Of a stretch of 34,282 nt of DNA, positions 1 through 11,201 are shown piece by piece. Location: positions 1 through 34,282 of the forward strand of contig JAHBMJ010000839.1 of the NCBI GenBank assembly GCA_018398765.1, given 5' to 3'. Numbering within the stretch: the first letter of the stretch is position 1; each line of letters begins with the position of its first letter. Below the pieces are notes generated by a model. The model made no database searches. It saw nothing but the letters and a program-made list of their open reading frames with translations, and was not told the origin of the DNA. Position numbers and translations under genes: made by a program. Source of the stretch: Chromera velia. Lineage: Eukaryota; Sar; Chromeraceae.

Positions 1-45
1 TGAATGTGTGTGTGTGTGTGCGTGTGTGTGTGTTTGTGGTGTTTT

Positions 46-92
<47 letters not shown>

Positions 93-480
93 GTGTGTGT
101 GTGTGTGTGGTTGTCGGAGTATCTGAGGAGAAAGAAAGCATGCAGAGAGGCAGGATCGTAGAAGAAAGTCCGACAAGCAGAAAGAAGGGACAGAAAGAAA
201 AGCTCAAGCAGAAAAACACACAATGAATGACCTGGACGAGACACAAGCAAGCAAGCAAGCAAGCAAGGGAACGAGCGAGCAAGAAGAAAAAAAGAACGAA
301 AGAGAGGAGACGGAAAAATAGAGTCTGTGGACCAAAAATGAAATGCAAGAAGGAGTCCTCTACCTGTGACTGATTCATTTTATCACCAGCTGCCTGACAC
401 GAAGAAAGAGAGAAAGAAAGAAAGAACGACAGACAGACAGACAGACAGACAGACAGAGAAAGCAAGGCAGGCACACTGAC
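1..480. repeat. microsatellite-rich stretch at the left edge
   Basis: The stretch holds (GT)n, (CTGT)n, (CT)n and again (GT)n runs at 7-116, an (AAGC)n run near 243-267, and purine-rich (GAAA)n/(GACA)n runs at 400-460. No convincing exon was found on either strand. It lies on the 3' side of the last recognised exon of the minus-strand ATPase gene, so it is probably an intron or downstream flank of that gene. Short reading frames here translate only to dipeptide and tetrapeptide repeats. Confidence 0.85.
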
Positions 481-482
481 TG

Positions 483-885
483 ACCACACTTGAGGTTCAC
501 CCAATCTTCGATCAGATGCCGTGACAGTTCCGATGAGTGCATCAGCCTTTGAGGGGGGCCCACAGCTGCCCGTAAAAGATTCGCGTCGAGGAGGGCCTGA
601 AAGAAAAGCATCAGAGCGAGAAAGAAAGCTCTCAAGCAAGACTCGATCAAGAAAGTTGGTGCACGCACGGGACCCAACCCAAATCATCTCGTTGACCGTC
701 AGACCTTCTTTCTAGACCGCCTCGAGCCACCGCGGCCCCTCTTGCAGCCTTCCTTCCTCTTTGTGTAAGCTGGTTGAAGCCACCTTTCTGCCAGGGCTCC
801 TGCTTCGGCTCCGTTGTCTTTCATTCACCGCAGACAAATTCAACCATGCAGCCAAAGCCGCTCTCACCCAAGTGCACAAGAAAAG

Positions 886-916
<31 letters not shown>

Positions 917-3817
917 ACTGACCAAGACAAGAGGGTCCGAGACAGCCAAGAGGTCACCGACAGGAAGATGGGGACGAGAGGAGATCAGTCGCAGCGTCTC
1001 GTAGAACTGAGAAGAAAGAAACAGTCAAAGCGGACAAAGGAGAGAGCCAAAAGGAGTTAACAAAGAGAAAGCCAGATACAGGGGGCGAAAAGAGGGGGGG
1101 AAACATTCATGAAATCAAACGGAGATAAGCGTTCTTTGTCTCGCATGGTCCAAGCAAGCAATGGAATCGTTTGTAAGGAAGAAGCGCAAATATGTCAGTA
1201 AACCGGTGAGAGTGTCTCTTGCAAAAGGTGTGGGCCTGAAAAAAGAAAGAAGTTCGACTGCAATTGATTGTCAACGATTGTCAGGAACTCGAGTACTTTG
1301 AATAAATGAGGGAGGGAGAGGAAACCGTGACAGATAGATGGAAACTCTCACGTCTCTCCCACCTGAAAGCGGAAGGACAGCTCATCCGCAAATTGCTTTC
1401 GCCAAGCCTGGACTAACGGAGAGCTGGCCACCCACTGCAGCCTGCTCTCTGCCTTCAGAACGTCTTCCAGCAGAGGATCGGGAAGACCACGAGCAAAGTT
1501 CGCTTGCGCCACGTATTTCTTTGCAGCCTGGATATCTGCCTGTGGGGCGTCTGGCTGGAGGCCGAGGGACGTCTCTTTGTCCTCCGGGATCTTCTTTTTC
1601 TTCCCATCCTCATCTGGCTCATGCAGGACCCATTCAGCCAACTCGTGCTCGTGATTGAAAGCCCCAAACGCTCTGCAGCAGAGGAAAGACGACAGAGACG
1701 GAAAGGGAGACGGCTGATGGTCCCACATTCAGAGCTTCTGGTGGTAATTTGTTTTCTCCACTAAAGGAAAGCTGATCGACACAGTCGTTACGTTAGAGCA
1801 CAGTGCAACAACCCCATTCTGCGATAAATGTGTTGAACTGTACTATCGTGTCCCTGGGTGAATTGCGAAGAGAATCTTCTTTCTGCATAAAGACATAGGG
1901 CAACAAAACATTGTCTGCTCTGCACCGAGAACCAGACAAAGCGTTGTCTAACCCCTGCGCGTCTCACGTGAAAAGGAAATGCAGAGGCTGCAGAGAAACA
2001 CACACCTCTCCTGTACCTTCATGATGCATCATTCCTCTCAAAAATAGGCATCGAAGATCAAAAGCACGCGCGAATGTCACAACTAATCTCCCTCCCTTCC
2101 CCCATTCCTCTCCCCCCCCCCCCTTTCCAACTCACTCTGCGGTCTTATGGAGGAGCGCAGGGTTTCCTCCCACGGCTGTCCAGATGCCCCTCCACAACTG
2201 TAGTGAAGAAAAGACGCGACAGAGAGGGCAGCGTAGTTCAAAGGATGAAGTGTCGCTTAGTACATCTCGAAGGATGGACAGATGGACAGATGGACACAGA
2301 CAAGGAGCGAGATGAAAATCCTACGGAAGAAATTCTTACAGGTTCAGGCATTTATCTACACACAAACGCGAAAACAAAGAGAGGAAGGGGATCGAGGGGA
2401 CGCTGCTGGAAGGACAGAAAGCCCAATCATCCAGTGCATCCTGCACCCATCCAAACGCGAAGTAGAAAAAGAAAAACCCGCACAGACCTTTTCGTCCTCA
2501 ATCACATTTGGGACGAACAACCGCCTGCACACAAAGGCAAATGACTGAAGGAATGATAAAATTTTCTTCCTTTGGTTCTTTCTTTCTGTCCTTCCCTCCT
2601 TCTGTTTCCTTTCTTCCCTCCTTCCCCCTTTCTGCCTCTCTCTTTGAAACTGTTTCCCCGCTTCTGCATCTGTCTCTCTCCTGTCTCTTTTCATTTTTCA
2701 GAGAAGCGCCCATTCGAAGACATGCAGGCATGGGGCAAGTCGGTCGTTATGGTTCAGTTTCTCATAAGAAAACGAGTTGCGGGAAGAAATGAAAGTGGAA
2801 AGTCTGAACTGCAATGAGTTGTCACACAAAGAGTTCATTGTCTTTTCAATACCGCATCGATGCCTGTGAATCTGTTCGAGCAAAAGCAGCCCTTTACCTA
2901 AGCTAGAGAGACAACTAACCCATCCATCGCCTCACCTGGCCAAGTCCTCGCTCCACCCACTAAGCTCCACAACGCCAACAGATGCCTTCTGGGACCGTCC
3001 ACTCTCACTCCCCCCACCGCCTCCAAATATCCTCAAACGCGCATTCCGTGCCGCAATCCTTCTTTGTCTCTCAAGTCCTGACGAGGCGTCCACTTCAGGC
3101 CCTTCCTCCAGCTCTCCCCTTTCTTCTTCAGTCCCACTAGACAGCAGAGCAGGACGTAGGAAGAGTCCCCTCACGGCACACAAGGCATCTTCAGTCTCCC
3201 AAAGCACCGGAACCTTTCGTACCTGCTTGCTTCGAATTTGGGAGGGAAGTAGAGGAACACATAGGAGAATGAAGAGGGAGTTGCCTGACAGACATTTGAG
3301 AGAGAACTTCAGAGAGAAAGGCGGAAACGCATATGCCTATTCAGACAGACAGCACGGAGGCCCTCGAGGTGGCTGAAAAGAAAAAGAATGAACAAGGGCC
3401 CAAAAGGGCGCCCGCCAGGAAGAGAAGACGCATGCCTCCGTTCCGTTCCCTTTTGAGTTCTCCCTCCATTCCCACAACGGCCATAATCGGAAAGCACACC
3501 TGACTCACAGCCAAAGACGAAGCGAGAAGAGACATATGACCCTCTCAGAGGCCTCTTCATTCATTTCCTTCCCGAAGACGAGAAGACAGAATTTATCTAT
3601 CGTTGATGGATGACTATTTTGCACTCCTGTCCATTGAACCCTTAATTGGAGCTTTAGGCTTCTCCCGGAGAAAGAAGCTAGCGGGTGACGGTGGCTGACC
3701 TCCTTTTTTCTGTCACTGCTCGCAGGCTGGATTTCACTTTGCGTCAAAACGTCTTCAATTGCTTCTCGTGCTCCCTCTCCAATATAAGGCGATCTACACG
3801 CATCCAACATCCCCCAT

Positions 3818-3853
<36 letters not shown>

Positions 3854-5368
3854 CACAGAGGGACAGAGATACAGAAGGCCCAGCATTTTCCACCTCTTCT
3901 TTCTTCTCTCTCAATGATTGAAACAGATAGAAAGACAGACCGGCAAATGGATAAACAAACGGATGCAACAGTTACGGACCTTGATTTCTGTTTGCGCTTC
4001 TTTTGGAACTTCAGTCTGCTACATTCACCGCCTCATTCGTTTTCTACTCTATTCCATTGACCCGTCCGGCACCTACAGGTGAACAGGGGCGCTGACCAAG
4101 TCTCTGTGGGGAAGGCCACGTGACATTATCCTCTTCTGAGAGGCATGGTGAGGGAAATTCAGCAGTCCAGTACTTCAGGAAGGAAAGAGAAGAAAGAGCA
4201 TTTGACCGACACGGACCTCAGAATCAGGTGTGCATTCTCAACAACCAGACACACAGGACTTTTCCGATCCTTCATCAAACTTTGTGCCACGTTCATCATC
4301 CACTTCAAGAACACCAGCGCGGCCTTCACTCTCAGACTGTCCACATCATCAGCGGGGGAAGGGAAGTCCTCTTCCTCTCCTGTCTTCTTCTGATGCCTAA
4401 ACGAAGACGATCCGTCTGCTGCACCCCTTCCCTTGCCCCTCCCTGCTCCCCTCGATGCAGCCTCTTTTGCTTCCAAGAGAACGCACTCCATCGCCATCAG
4501 CCGAAGCAGCGAGAGGGACGACCTGGATCCAACAAAGTTTAGAAAATGACTGAGAAAAAGTGGGTGGATCAATGAAGGGAATGAACAAAAAAGAAACAGA
4601 GGGCCGACTGCAATTGTGTTAGTGGCAGAGAAGTGAAAGACAATCGACCGCCCTGCAGCATCAGGTAGACAGAACACGACAGACTTGTCCGCCCATCCTC
4701 TCATATGACGCACGCACTGACTGACTCCAAGTCCCCACGAGTGCGAAATTTCCGGTCTGCCTTCAAAGATGAAGAAGTTTTTGGAGAAGAAGACGACGAA
4801 GAAGTTGACCTTTGAGGCTGAAACACCGAGAGCCCTGCAACTTCCTTGAACACCCTCTCAGGAGTCTGCCAGACACTTTCCGTCCCCCTGTCTCCCTTTT
4901 CATCCTGCTGGATCAGTTGCCGCAGCTGCACTCTCTCGTTCGCCTTCAGAGAGGAGCCAAGAGAAGGTCCCGTGTCTCCCTCTGCATGATGCATCATGTT
5001 GTACGTGGGTGCATCAAGTAATGAATCAATCAATCAATGAATCAATGATTGAATGAATGAATCAATCAATCAATCAATCAATCAACCAAACGACTGTGCA
5101 CTGACTAATCTATCCAACTATCGACGGGTGAATCGCTCCCGTCTCAAAAGACAGAGAGGAAAAGGACAGGAAACACAACAAAGAAGATCCCTTCCGCCGG
5201 GAAAAATTTAGGCGCGAGCTGGTCACAGAGCGCAACAACACCCTGTACCAGGTAGTGGGTGACCGACGTCGGTTGGTTGGAAGCAAACACTGAATGTAAC
5301 ACACTGCTTGCATGCCGATAAACTCCATTCGTCCCAGCTTGGCGCACTCAATAACCAAAGAGAGACAC

Positions 5369-5400
<32 letters not shown>

Positions 5401-8186
5401 CAGAAAGTGCACAAGCGAAGAAGAGGAAAGAGGCAGCACAGACTTTCAGAAACTATGAACGAAGTTAAACAAAAAGGAATGCCTCTCAGAAAAGAAAACT
5501 GAGAACGCACCTCTCTGTCGTTGTTTTGTCTTCCCCCCCCTCCCCTGTCCCGTCTGCTGCATATGAGAAGGTTGAGAGGTTCGCAACAGCCCTGCCACTG
5601 CTGCTTCCAGAGACCTCTCGAGGGAACTTCGCGGAGGAATACTCCGTCCCCTCTTAACTATCTCTGCGGTCGCCTTTTCTTTCCCCGGAGAAGACGAACA
5701 CACCGCACTGAACACCCAAGGAGGGACGTCTGGAATCCTGAACAAGTGCACGCGCACATACACACACATACACACGCAGGCAGGCACCGAGGGTGGAGAG
5801 GACAAGACATGAGAGGAGATGTTCTCGACCCACACACACACAACGGATCATCGCTGCGTCCGAACGTCGGAGGAGAGAGACAGAGTGACCGAATAGCTGC
5901 CAGGGTGGACTGAAGTAAAACAATTCTACCCATCAGTCCGGCAAAAGGGATAAGCCAAAGAGAGACGGACACGCAAAGAGAGACAGAGAGAAAGAGAGAG
6001 AGCCTCCCATCCCCGCCAGACCTACCCAGTCATCACCCTGCTTCCCTGCTCAACGAGGCCGTTCATCAAGACACTCGCCAGAGCTTCCAGAGTTGCCTGC
6101 AGTTTTTTATCATTCTGGTTGGTGTGTCTGTCTGGTGTTTTTTAAAGGGGCTTTCAGGAGGTCAATCAATAACGAAGGAAGGTAGAAAGAAAGGAACAAA
6201 AAGAGATTACAATTCAGAAAGCTAACCGATAGAAACGAATCCAGGCGTCCCGTTGACTCACAAAATGTTCAACTAGCACAGGACCCGACTGACATGATGC
6301 AGAAAGACAAACAGAAACAAAATGCCTCTTCTGCATGTTTTCTCTTCTGTTTTTTTTTCGGTTCGACTCCTTTTTCTGGGGCAACACGCATCTTTCATCT
6401 CACAGCTCTCATCTCTGCGCACACGCAGAAAGGAAGACCGACCTCTAATTGATTCCGGTTCACCTCTTCTCCATTCACTCGGAGCACCTGTATGCATGCA
6501 GACAAGTCAGGCAGGGGCGAGTGCGTCAAGCGAAGACACTTTCTGCCCTTCATTCCGCTTCTACGCAGATAGATATATACAGGGACGTCAGGTAGTTCAC
6601 CAACCAACCTACCAAGCAAGCAAGCCATTGAGGCAGTTATCATATCAGACACGTCCATCATACATTATTCTGCTCTCTTGCTACTTATCTCTGTGCCCTG
6701 GTTCTTTCAGCTTGGCCCTGAGAGAGAGACATCTGTCTGCCTGATTCTTTGCGTTGGATTTGTCCGATCCACTTCTTTGATGCTTGGAAGAGAAAACATG
6801 TGCTGACCACTGGAGTTGGCTTCACAGCTTGCGCCTGCAGGAAAGAAACAAAACACGACAGATGGGGTTATGGGAAGAAGATTTCAAGGAACCCCCATGA
6901 TGGGACTCAAAGCGTGGGGAGCTGGCAATTAGTCGAGGTGGTTGAGAGAGTCACGCAACAAGAGAGTGGAGCGAAGAAGGAAACCAAAAGATCACAAGAA
7001 GCAAACATTGGAAGCACAGAAGAGGCTGCCACAGCGAAAAAGAAGCAAACATTGGAAGAGCAGAAGAGGCTGCCACAGCGAAAAAGAAGCAAACATTGGA
7101 AGAGCAGAAGAGGCTGCCACAGCGAAAAAGAAGCAAACATTGGAAGAACAGAAGAGGCTGCCACAGCGAAAAAGAAGCAAACAATGGAAGAGCAGAAGAG
7201 GCTGCCACAGCGAAAAAGAAGCAAACATTGGAAGAATAGAAGAGGCTGCCACAGCGAAAAAGAAGCAAACATTGGAAGAACAGAAGAGGCTGCCACAGCA
7301 AAAAAGAAGCAAACATTGGAAGAACAGAAGAGGCTGCCACAGCGAAAAAGAAGCAAACATTGGAAGAGCAGAAGAGGGTGCCACGGCGAAAAAGAAGCAA
7401 ACATTGGAAGAGCAGAAGAGGCTGCCACGGCGAAAAAGAAGCAAAGATCGGAGAAGAGATTGTACATTGCAAGCAGACAAAAAAAAAAAAAAGAACCATC
7501 TATCCACCCAATCACCGTCACCTCACCTCACCTCAGCAATGACCCTCTCGATCATTGACGTCTTCCCCACACCCTCAGCCCCCACGAGCCAGATCTCATC
7601 TGCACAGAAGAAAAGAAAAGAAAAGGGAGGAGAAGAAAAGAAACAAAACTATTTGAAGGTTTTTTGGCATCGAGGGAGATGCAGACTCACACTCTCCCTC
7701 GATCGCTTTGATACCGTATGAGAGGAAAGTTCCTTAATCAGTTTGACACACTGGTTGCGCAAACTGACAATTAAGGCCAGAATAAGTCCGGCCATTCCTT
7801 CCTCTTATCTGCTGACCCTGCGGCTCCTCATTGCAGAGAATCCCGAGAAGGGCCCTCTCAAGAGAGGGATTGCCCACGTACGGCCACACAAACGAGTTCT
7901 CGGGTTTCGGCCCCGACTGCCACATGAAGTTCTTGACGGGGCCCTTGGCGCTCTTCTTTGACGGGGGACTCACGTACATCTTCATACGCTGGTACAAGGT
8001 GCGGAGAGTAGACGGCAGGAGAGAGAAGCTGCTTGAGGCTTTTGAGCGATCGGAAATGCGCAGGTGGGCAGGCCGAGCTAAGCGCAAATTTCGTGGACCG
8101 TCTCCTGCGGCAATACAGACAGAAAGTCTGTCACAGGTGAGCAAGCTGCTCAGCGAACGATACGGAGGTCGGATTATGGCTTTCAT
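483..8186 (-). CDS. multi-exon P-loop ATPase (ATPase_2/STAND-like), 3' end not seen
   Basis: Exons in transcript order: 8186-7817, 7599-7532, 6487-6443, 6096-6026, 5737-5511, 5289 to about 5242, about 4981-4726, 4522-4217, 3793-3700, 3222-2936, 2405-2340, 2197-2136, 1672-1363, 885-868 (18 bases) and 596 to about 490. Most junctions have GT/AG borders and agreeing phase. The 5289/4981 joins and the 2405/2197 join are uncertain; the phase of the latter does not close. The ATG at 8186 opens an Arg/Ser-rich segment without acidic residues, suggesting a mitochondrial or other targeting peptide. Next come WPYVGNPSLERALLGIL and then EIWLVGAEGVGKTSMIERVI, a Walker A (GxxGxGKTS) at 7532-7599. CLVVENAHLIL at about 4220-4250 sits where Walker B belongs, but the usual Asp-Glu pair is Glu-Asn. 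WTAVGGNPALL at 2136-2197 matches the GGNP motif of ATPase_2/STAND-type ATPases. The C-terminal part includes FGAFNHEHELAEWVL. Low-complexity inserts occur in the 4981-4726 and 4522-4217 exons. The substrate is unknown and hydrolysis is doubtful given the Walker B change. The termination codon was not located. Confidence 0.7.
868..885 (-). other. candidate 18-base microexon of the ATPase gene
   Basis: The segment is preceded by a CAG at the end of a (GCAG)n-like repeat and followed by gtgaga. It encodes six residues, LFLCTW. Both neighbours (1672-1363 ending in phase 0, and 596 onward starting in phase 0) accept it without a frame change. Six residues is too little to prove an exon: the flanking exons would also join directly in frame. 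Confidence 0.35.
6998..7445. repeat. 44-base minisatellite, about 10 copies
   Basis: The unit begins GAAGCAAACATTGGAAGA and ends in CGAAAAA. Starts fall at 6998, 7042, 7086, 7130, 7174, 7218, 7262, 7306, 7350 and 7394, with a degraded eleventh at 7438. Copies differ by a few substitutions. Because 44 is not a multiple of three and the unit lacks stop codons in most frames, long open frames run through it on both strands. It lies inside the intron between the Walker A exon (7532-7599) and the 6443-6487 exon of the minus-strand ATPase gene, so I read it as non-coding. Confidence 0.96.
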
Positions 8187-8740
8187 GATAAGCTGCAACG
8201 AATGTTCTGCACGACTGATGCGTCAGTGGCAGGCATCATCAATTCTGCGGCATGCAGGCGTCTTTCGTACATGGGAAGCGGCGGCCGGGTTTCCTGTGAC
8301 CTCTGCCTTGTGTTTCAGAAGTGATTTCTGTGCAAGAAAACCTCCTGCGTGTCAAGTTTGAAAGCACAGGACCGATCACTCTGCCCGTGGACAAGAGGAT
8401 CGACAAGGTCGAATTGAATCTTGAAATCCTCCTCTCCTCATAATTTCTCACTCAGCAGCCGACGCCGTCTCCGCGTCTCCCAAACAAGCGCCACGACTCC
8501 GCGCGCGGGAGCTTGAAGCAACACATGCACACAATTGCTCACAGCCCTTGTCGGAATTGCATGCAACACATGCACTCTCTGACATTTCAATGTCTGGGTG
8601 TCACTGTGTCAGTGAGTGACAGATTCAATTGACTAAGTCAGAACTTGCATGTCACATTGAAGCACCCATTGGAAGAAGACTAGATTGACGCACTCTGACA
8701 GGCCTCGTGATGTGACACAGCACAGTATATATCAAGAACA
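8187..8740. promoter_or_regulatory. divergent intergenic region between the ATPase and coiled-coil genes
   Basis: The region separates the ATG of the minus-strand ATPase (8186) from the ATG of the plus-strand gene (8741). It contains a near-duplicated GCAACACATGCAC-type motif at about 8517-8530 and 8561-8575, and a TATATAT-like stretch about 13 bases before the plus-strand ATG at 8741. No core promoter can be proved from sequence. A possible plus-strand terminal exon at 8313-8442 lies inside and is reported as a finding. Confidence 0.4.
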
Positions 8741-10759
8741 ATGAGCAACAGTCAGCTTCTCCCTTCATCTGTGAACAACAGTTCCCCAGGGTTTGTTCAC
8801 ATCCTGGACAAGTTGATAGAGGTAGTGGACCAACAGAAGAAGGAGAGTGTCGACCGGGCAGCGCACCTACGCAAGTACCACCCAGGTCTGCACTCCCGTC
8901 TGATTCAGAATTCAGTTGACAAACACGGAAGGGAAGTTGTAGTCAGACAGTTGGGCGAGAAAGTTGTTGCAAATGCTTTGGGACAGGCCCCCTCAATTGG
9001 CAGGCGCATTGGCCTCACAGACAAGGTCATGCCAAATCACCAGATTCTAGACTCACTGCTGCAACAGGTATCGGACGAGGAAAGCAGAGCGATCGCACGC
9101 CAACACCGCAATGAGCAGGCGTCAAAAGTTGTGGCCTCCCAAAAGCGCCAGAGAGCTGAGGCCTCCGACTTCATTCCAGCCCCAGGAGGCCGTCTACACA
9201 CATTGGCAGATGCGGAAAAGCTCTGTACTGTTTGCGGGCCTACTCGTCCCCACACACGGGGCTCTGAGTTGTGTTTGATGAAGCAAGTCGGAAAGCGGCA
9301 GGAATTTGACGGGGATACTGACGGAGAAGAGCAAAAGGGGACAGAGGGGGGGGAAGAAGCAGAGGGAGACAAAGCCGAATCTCCGAAGAAAGAAGAAGGA
9401 AAACGATGGCGAAATGACCAGAAGAAGATCAAACAGGTGGGCCTTCCCTTTTCCACCTGGCCTCCCTTCTGGCTCAGTTCTGTTTTGGAAGACCGCGCAG
9501 TTGACGTCTCTCGGCTCGTCTCCTTATCTCCCCGTCGGACAAAAAGCCCCCCCAGCCAGCTGCACACAATTCCAGGCATGAGCACTCTCACAAGGGAGTC
9601 AGTGAGAGACATAGAGAGAAAACCTTCGGAAGGGATCGCAGAAGACCTCCGCCTGGTCTCTTTTCCCTTTGGGGCCCGTTTGTCGCCTTTGCATTCTCCG
9701 CCCCCCTTTCAGACCTCCCCTCCTAATTGTCCAGTCGACAGTCCGATAGAACTCCACACGGACTCTTTTCAAAAGCACGGGGGAGGCCTTGGGGGAGATT
9801 TTCGGGGAGAGGCGCAACACTCTTCTTCCCCCTCCTCTGAGGTGTCTCTGTTGGCCGCCCGCATTCGAGAGTTGGAGGATCGCGTGAGGTCTTCAACTGA
9901 TGCCGAGAGGAAGCACAAAGAAGAGAAGGAGTTGTTGAGGGAATATTTTGAGTCCCAAATGTTGGCACTGAGGGAGAGAATGCTGGATATGGAGAGTTCA
10001 GTCGACAGGCTGACGAAGGAAAACGACCGTCTCCGCACCCTCGTCCCTGTCCTTGAGGACTCCCCTGTGCCCTCTCACTCACCTTCCCCTTCCCCTCCCT
10101 CAAGAGGGCCCCGGCATGCCCCCACCACCAGAGAGGATTCTGAAGGGCCCCGGCCGGATAGCCGCTCCAGGCTGTCGGTCCAGGGTGAAGGTGACAGAGG
10201 CAGCATAGCGAGGGCGACAGAGAAGAAAAGGGGAAGTCTGAAAGACGGGGGGAGGGTGACAGACCGAAACCGGTTAAGCGGAAAGAAGGGGAAAGAGGAA
10301 GAAAGAGATGGAGATGTTCGGATAAGACACAAGCCCAGAAATGATGTCAAATATAGCTCCGACGACTCTCACGACGAAATACTGGCGAATAGGAATCCAA
10401 AAGAAATAACACAGATGAGGAACAAGGAGTCAAGAAACAGCCAAAGCATCCCACTCCCCCTCGGCCCCTCCCCACCGGCCGCCTCCCCCCATCCCGTTCA
10501 TCTCTCCCGCTCCCACCCATCCGACCATGACTCTTCTTCTTCTTCTTTGTCCAATTCTCCTCCTCCAGCCCCCAATCGACGCTCTCACAAACCGTCCCCC
10601 TCTCAGAAGAGAGGTGAAGGACGGGCCAAGCACCAACCGGAGATTCCATTTTCTTCTTCATCTTCTTCTGCTTCTCCAGACAACAGACGGAACAGCAGCA
10701 AGAACCGGAGAAAACAAGTGTCACCGGAAAGTTGGGCCGAAACACACTCTCCTTCATAA
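8741..10759 (+). CDS. 672-residue coiled-coil protein, intronless, unknown function
   Basis: A single uninterrupted frame runs from ATG 8741 to TAA 10757-10759. Residues 1-180 are well-mixed and globular in character and contain three cysteines (162, 165, 178) in a CTVCGPTRPHTRGSELC segment that could bind a metal, though a fourth ligand is not obvious. Residues about 185-230 are acidic/basic low complexity. Residues about 366-440 form a strong heptad-type coiled coil (LLAARIRELEDRV, LDMESSVDRLTKENDRL). The remainder is Ser/Pro/Arg/Lys-rich and probably disordered. I do not recognise the family. A cytoskeletal or scaffold role would fit a coiled coil with a basic tail, but that is a guess. 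An internal GT...AG pair at 9437-9575 would shift into a stop if spliced, so I keep the frame whole. AATAAA at about 10906 is a possible polyadenylation signal. Confidence 0.6.
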   Translation: MSNSQLLPSSVNNSSPGFVHILDKLIEVVDQQKKESVDRAAHLRKYHPGLHSRLIQNSVDKHGREVVVRQLGEKVVANALGQAPSIGRRIGLTDKVMPNHQILDSLLQQVSDEESRAIARQHRNEQASKVVASQKRQRAEASDFIPAPGGRLHTLADAEKLCTVCGPTRPHTRGSELCLMKQVGKRQEFDGDTDGEEQKGTEGGEEAEGDKAESPKKEEGKRWRNDQKKIKQVGLPFSTWPPFWLSSVLEDRAVDVSRLVSLSPRRTKSPPSQLHTIPGMSTLTRESVRDIERKPSEGIAEDLRLVSFPFGARLSPLHSPPPFQTSPPNCPVDSPIELHTDSFQKHGGGLGGDFRGEAQHSSSPSSEVSLLAARIRELEDRVRSSTDAERKHKEEKELLREYFESQMLALRERMLDMESSVDRLTKENDRLRTLVPVLEDSPVPSHSPSPSPPSRGPRHAPTTREDSEGPRPDSRSRLSVQGEGDRGSIARATEKKRGSLKDGGRVTDRNRLSGKKGKEEERDGDVRIRHKPRNDVKYSSDDSHDEILANRNPKEITQMRNKESRNSQSIPLPLGPSPPAASPHPVHLSRSHPSDHDSSSSSLSNSPPPAPNRRSHKPSPSQKRGEGRAKHQPEIPFSSSSSSASPDNRRNSSKNRRKQVSPESWAETHSPS

Positions 10760-11201
10760 AATCTCCCTCCCTCATTTAAAACGGCAGGCTGTCAAACACT
10801 AGGTCAGACAGAAAAGCGTTCATCAAATTCCAGAAAGTTTTGTTGCATGAATAGTTGCATGACTCCACATGTTCAACATAAAACTGGATAAAAACGCAAA
10901 CTATAAATAAAAGGTACCACAAGAGCTATATATTCAAACATATGACTTTGTTTGAATGTTTACTCTCCTTGCAATCCTTCAAGAATCAAGTTGCCAGTGC
11001 GTCGCACGGTGGGCCCTCAGTGGTAGGGAGCGGCGCTAGCAAGCTTAGTAGCAGCGGCCTAGGCAGCGGCGTTATTAGCCGTATTAAAAATAACTTTGAC
11101 GGTTTAAATTTTTGGAAACATCTTTTTTACATAATTAGTATAACTGTTTTTTATCACTGCATGGCTAGTTGCCTGGCCTGCGCCTTGCATAATCTTAATA
11201 A

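Noticed and set aside
2074-2544. 156-residue plus-strand frame
   Set aside because: It is antisense to two small ATPase exons (2197-2136 and 2405-2340), with low-complexity Pro/Lys/Arg content and no family features.
6749-7721. Long plus-strand frames (259-269 residues) with a 44-residue repeat
   Set aside because: They are carried by the 44-base minisatellite inside an intron of the minus-strand ATPase. The opposite strand is equally open, which shows the openness is a property of the unit.
7831-8361. Plus-strand frame of 176 residues
   Set aside because: It is antisense to the first ATPase exon, whose phase and motifs (VGNPSLERALLG before Walker A) fit the following exon; the plus frame shows no comparable support.
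9437-9575. Possible intron inside the 672-residue frame
   Set aside because: Removal of these 139 bases would bring an immediate stop in the next codons, whereas reading through keeps the frame open to 10759.
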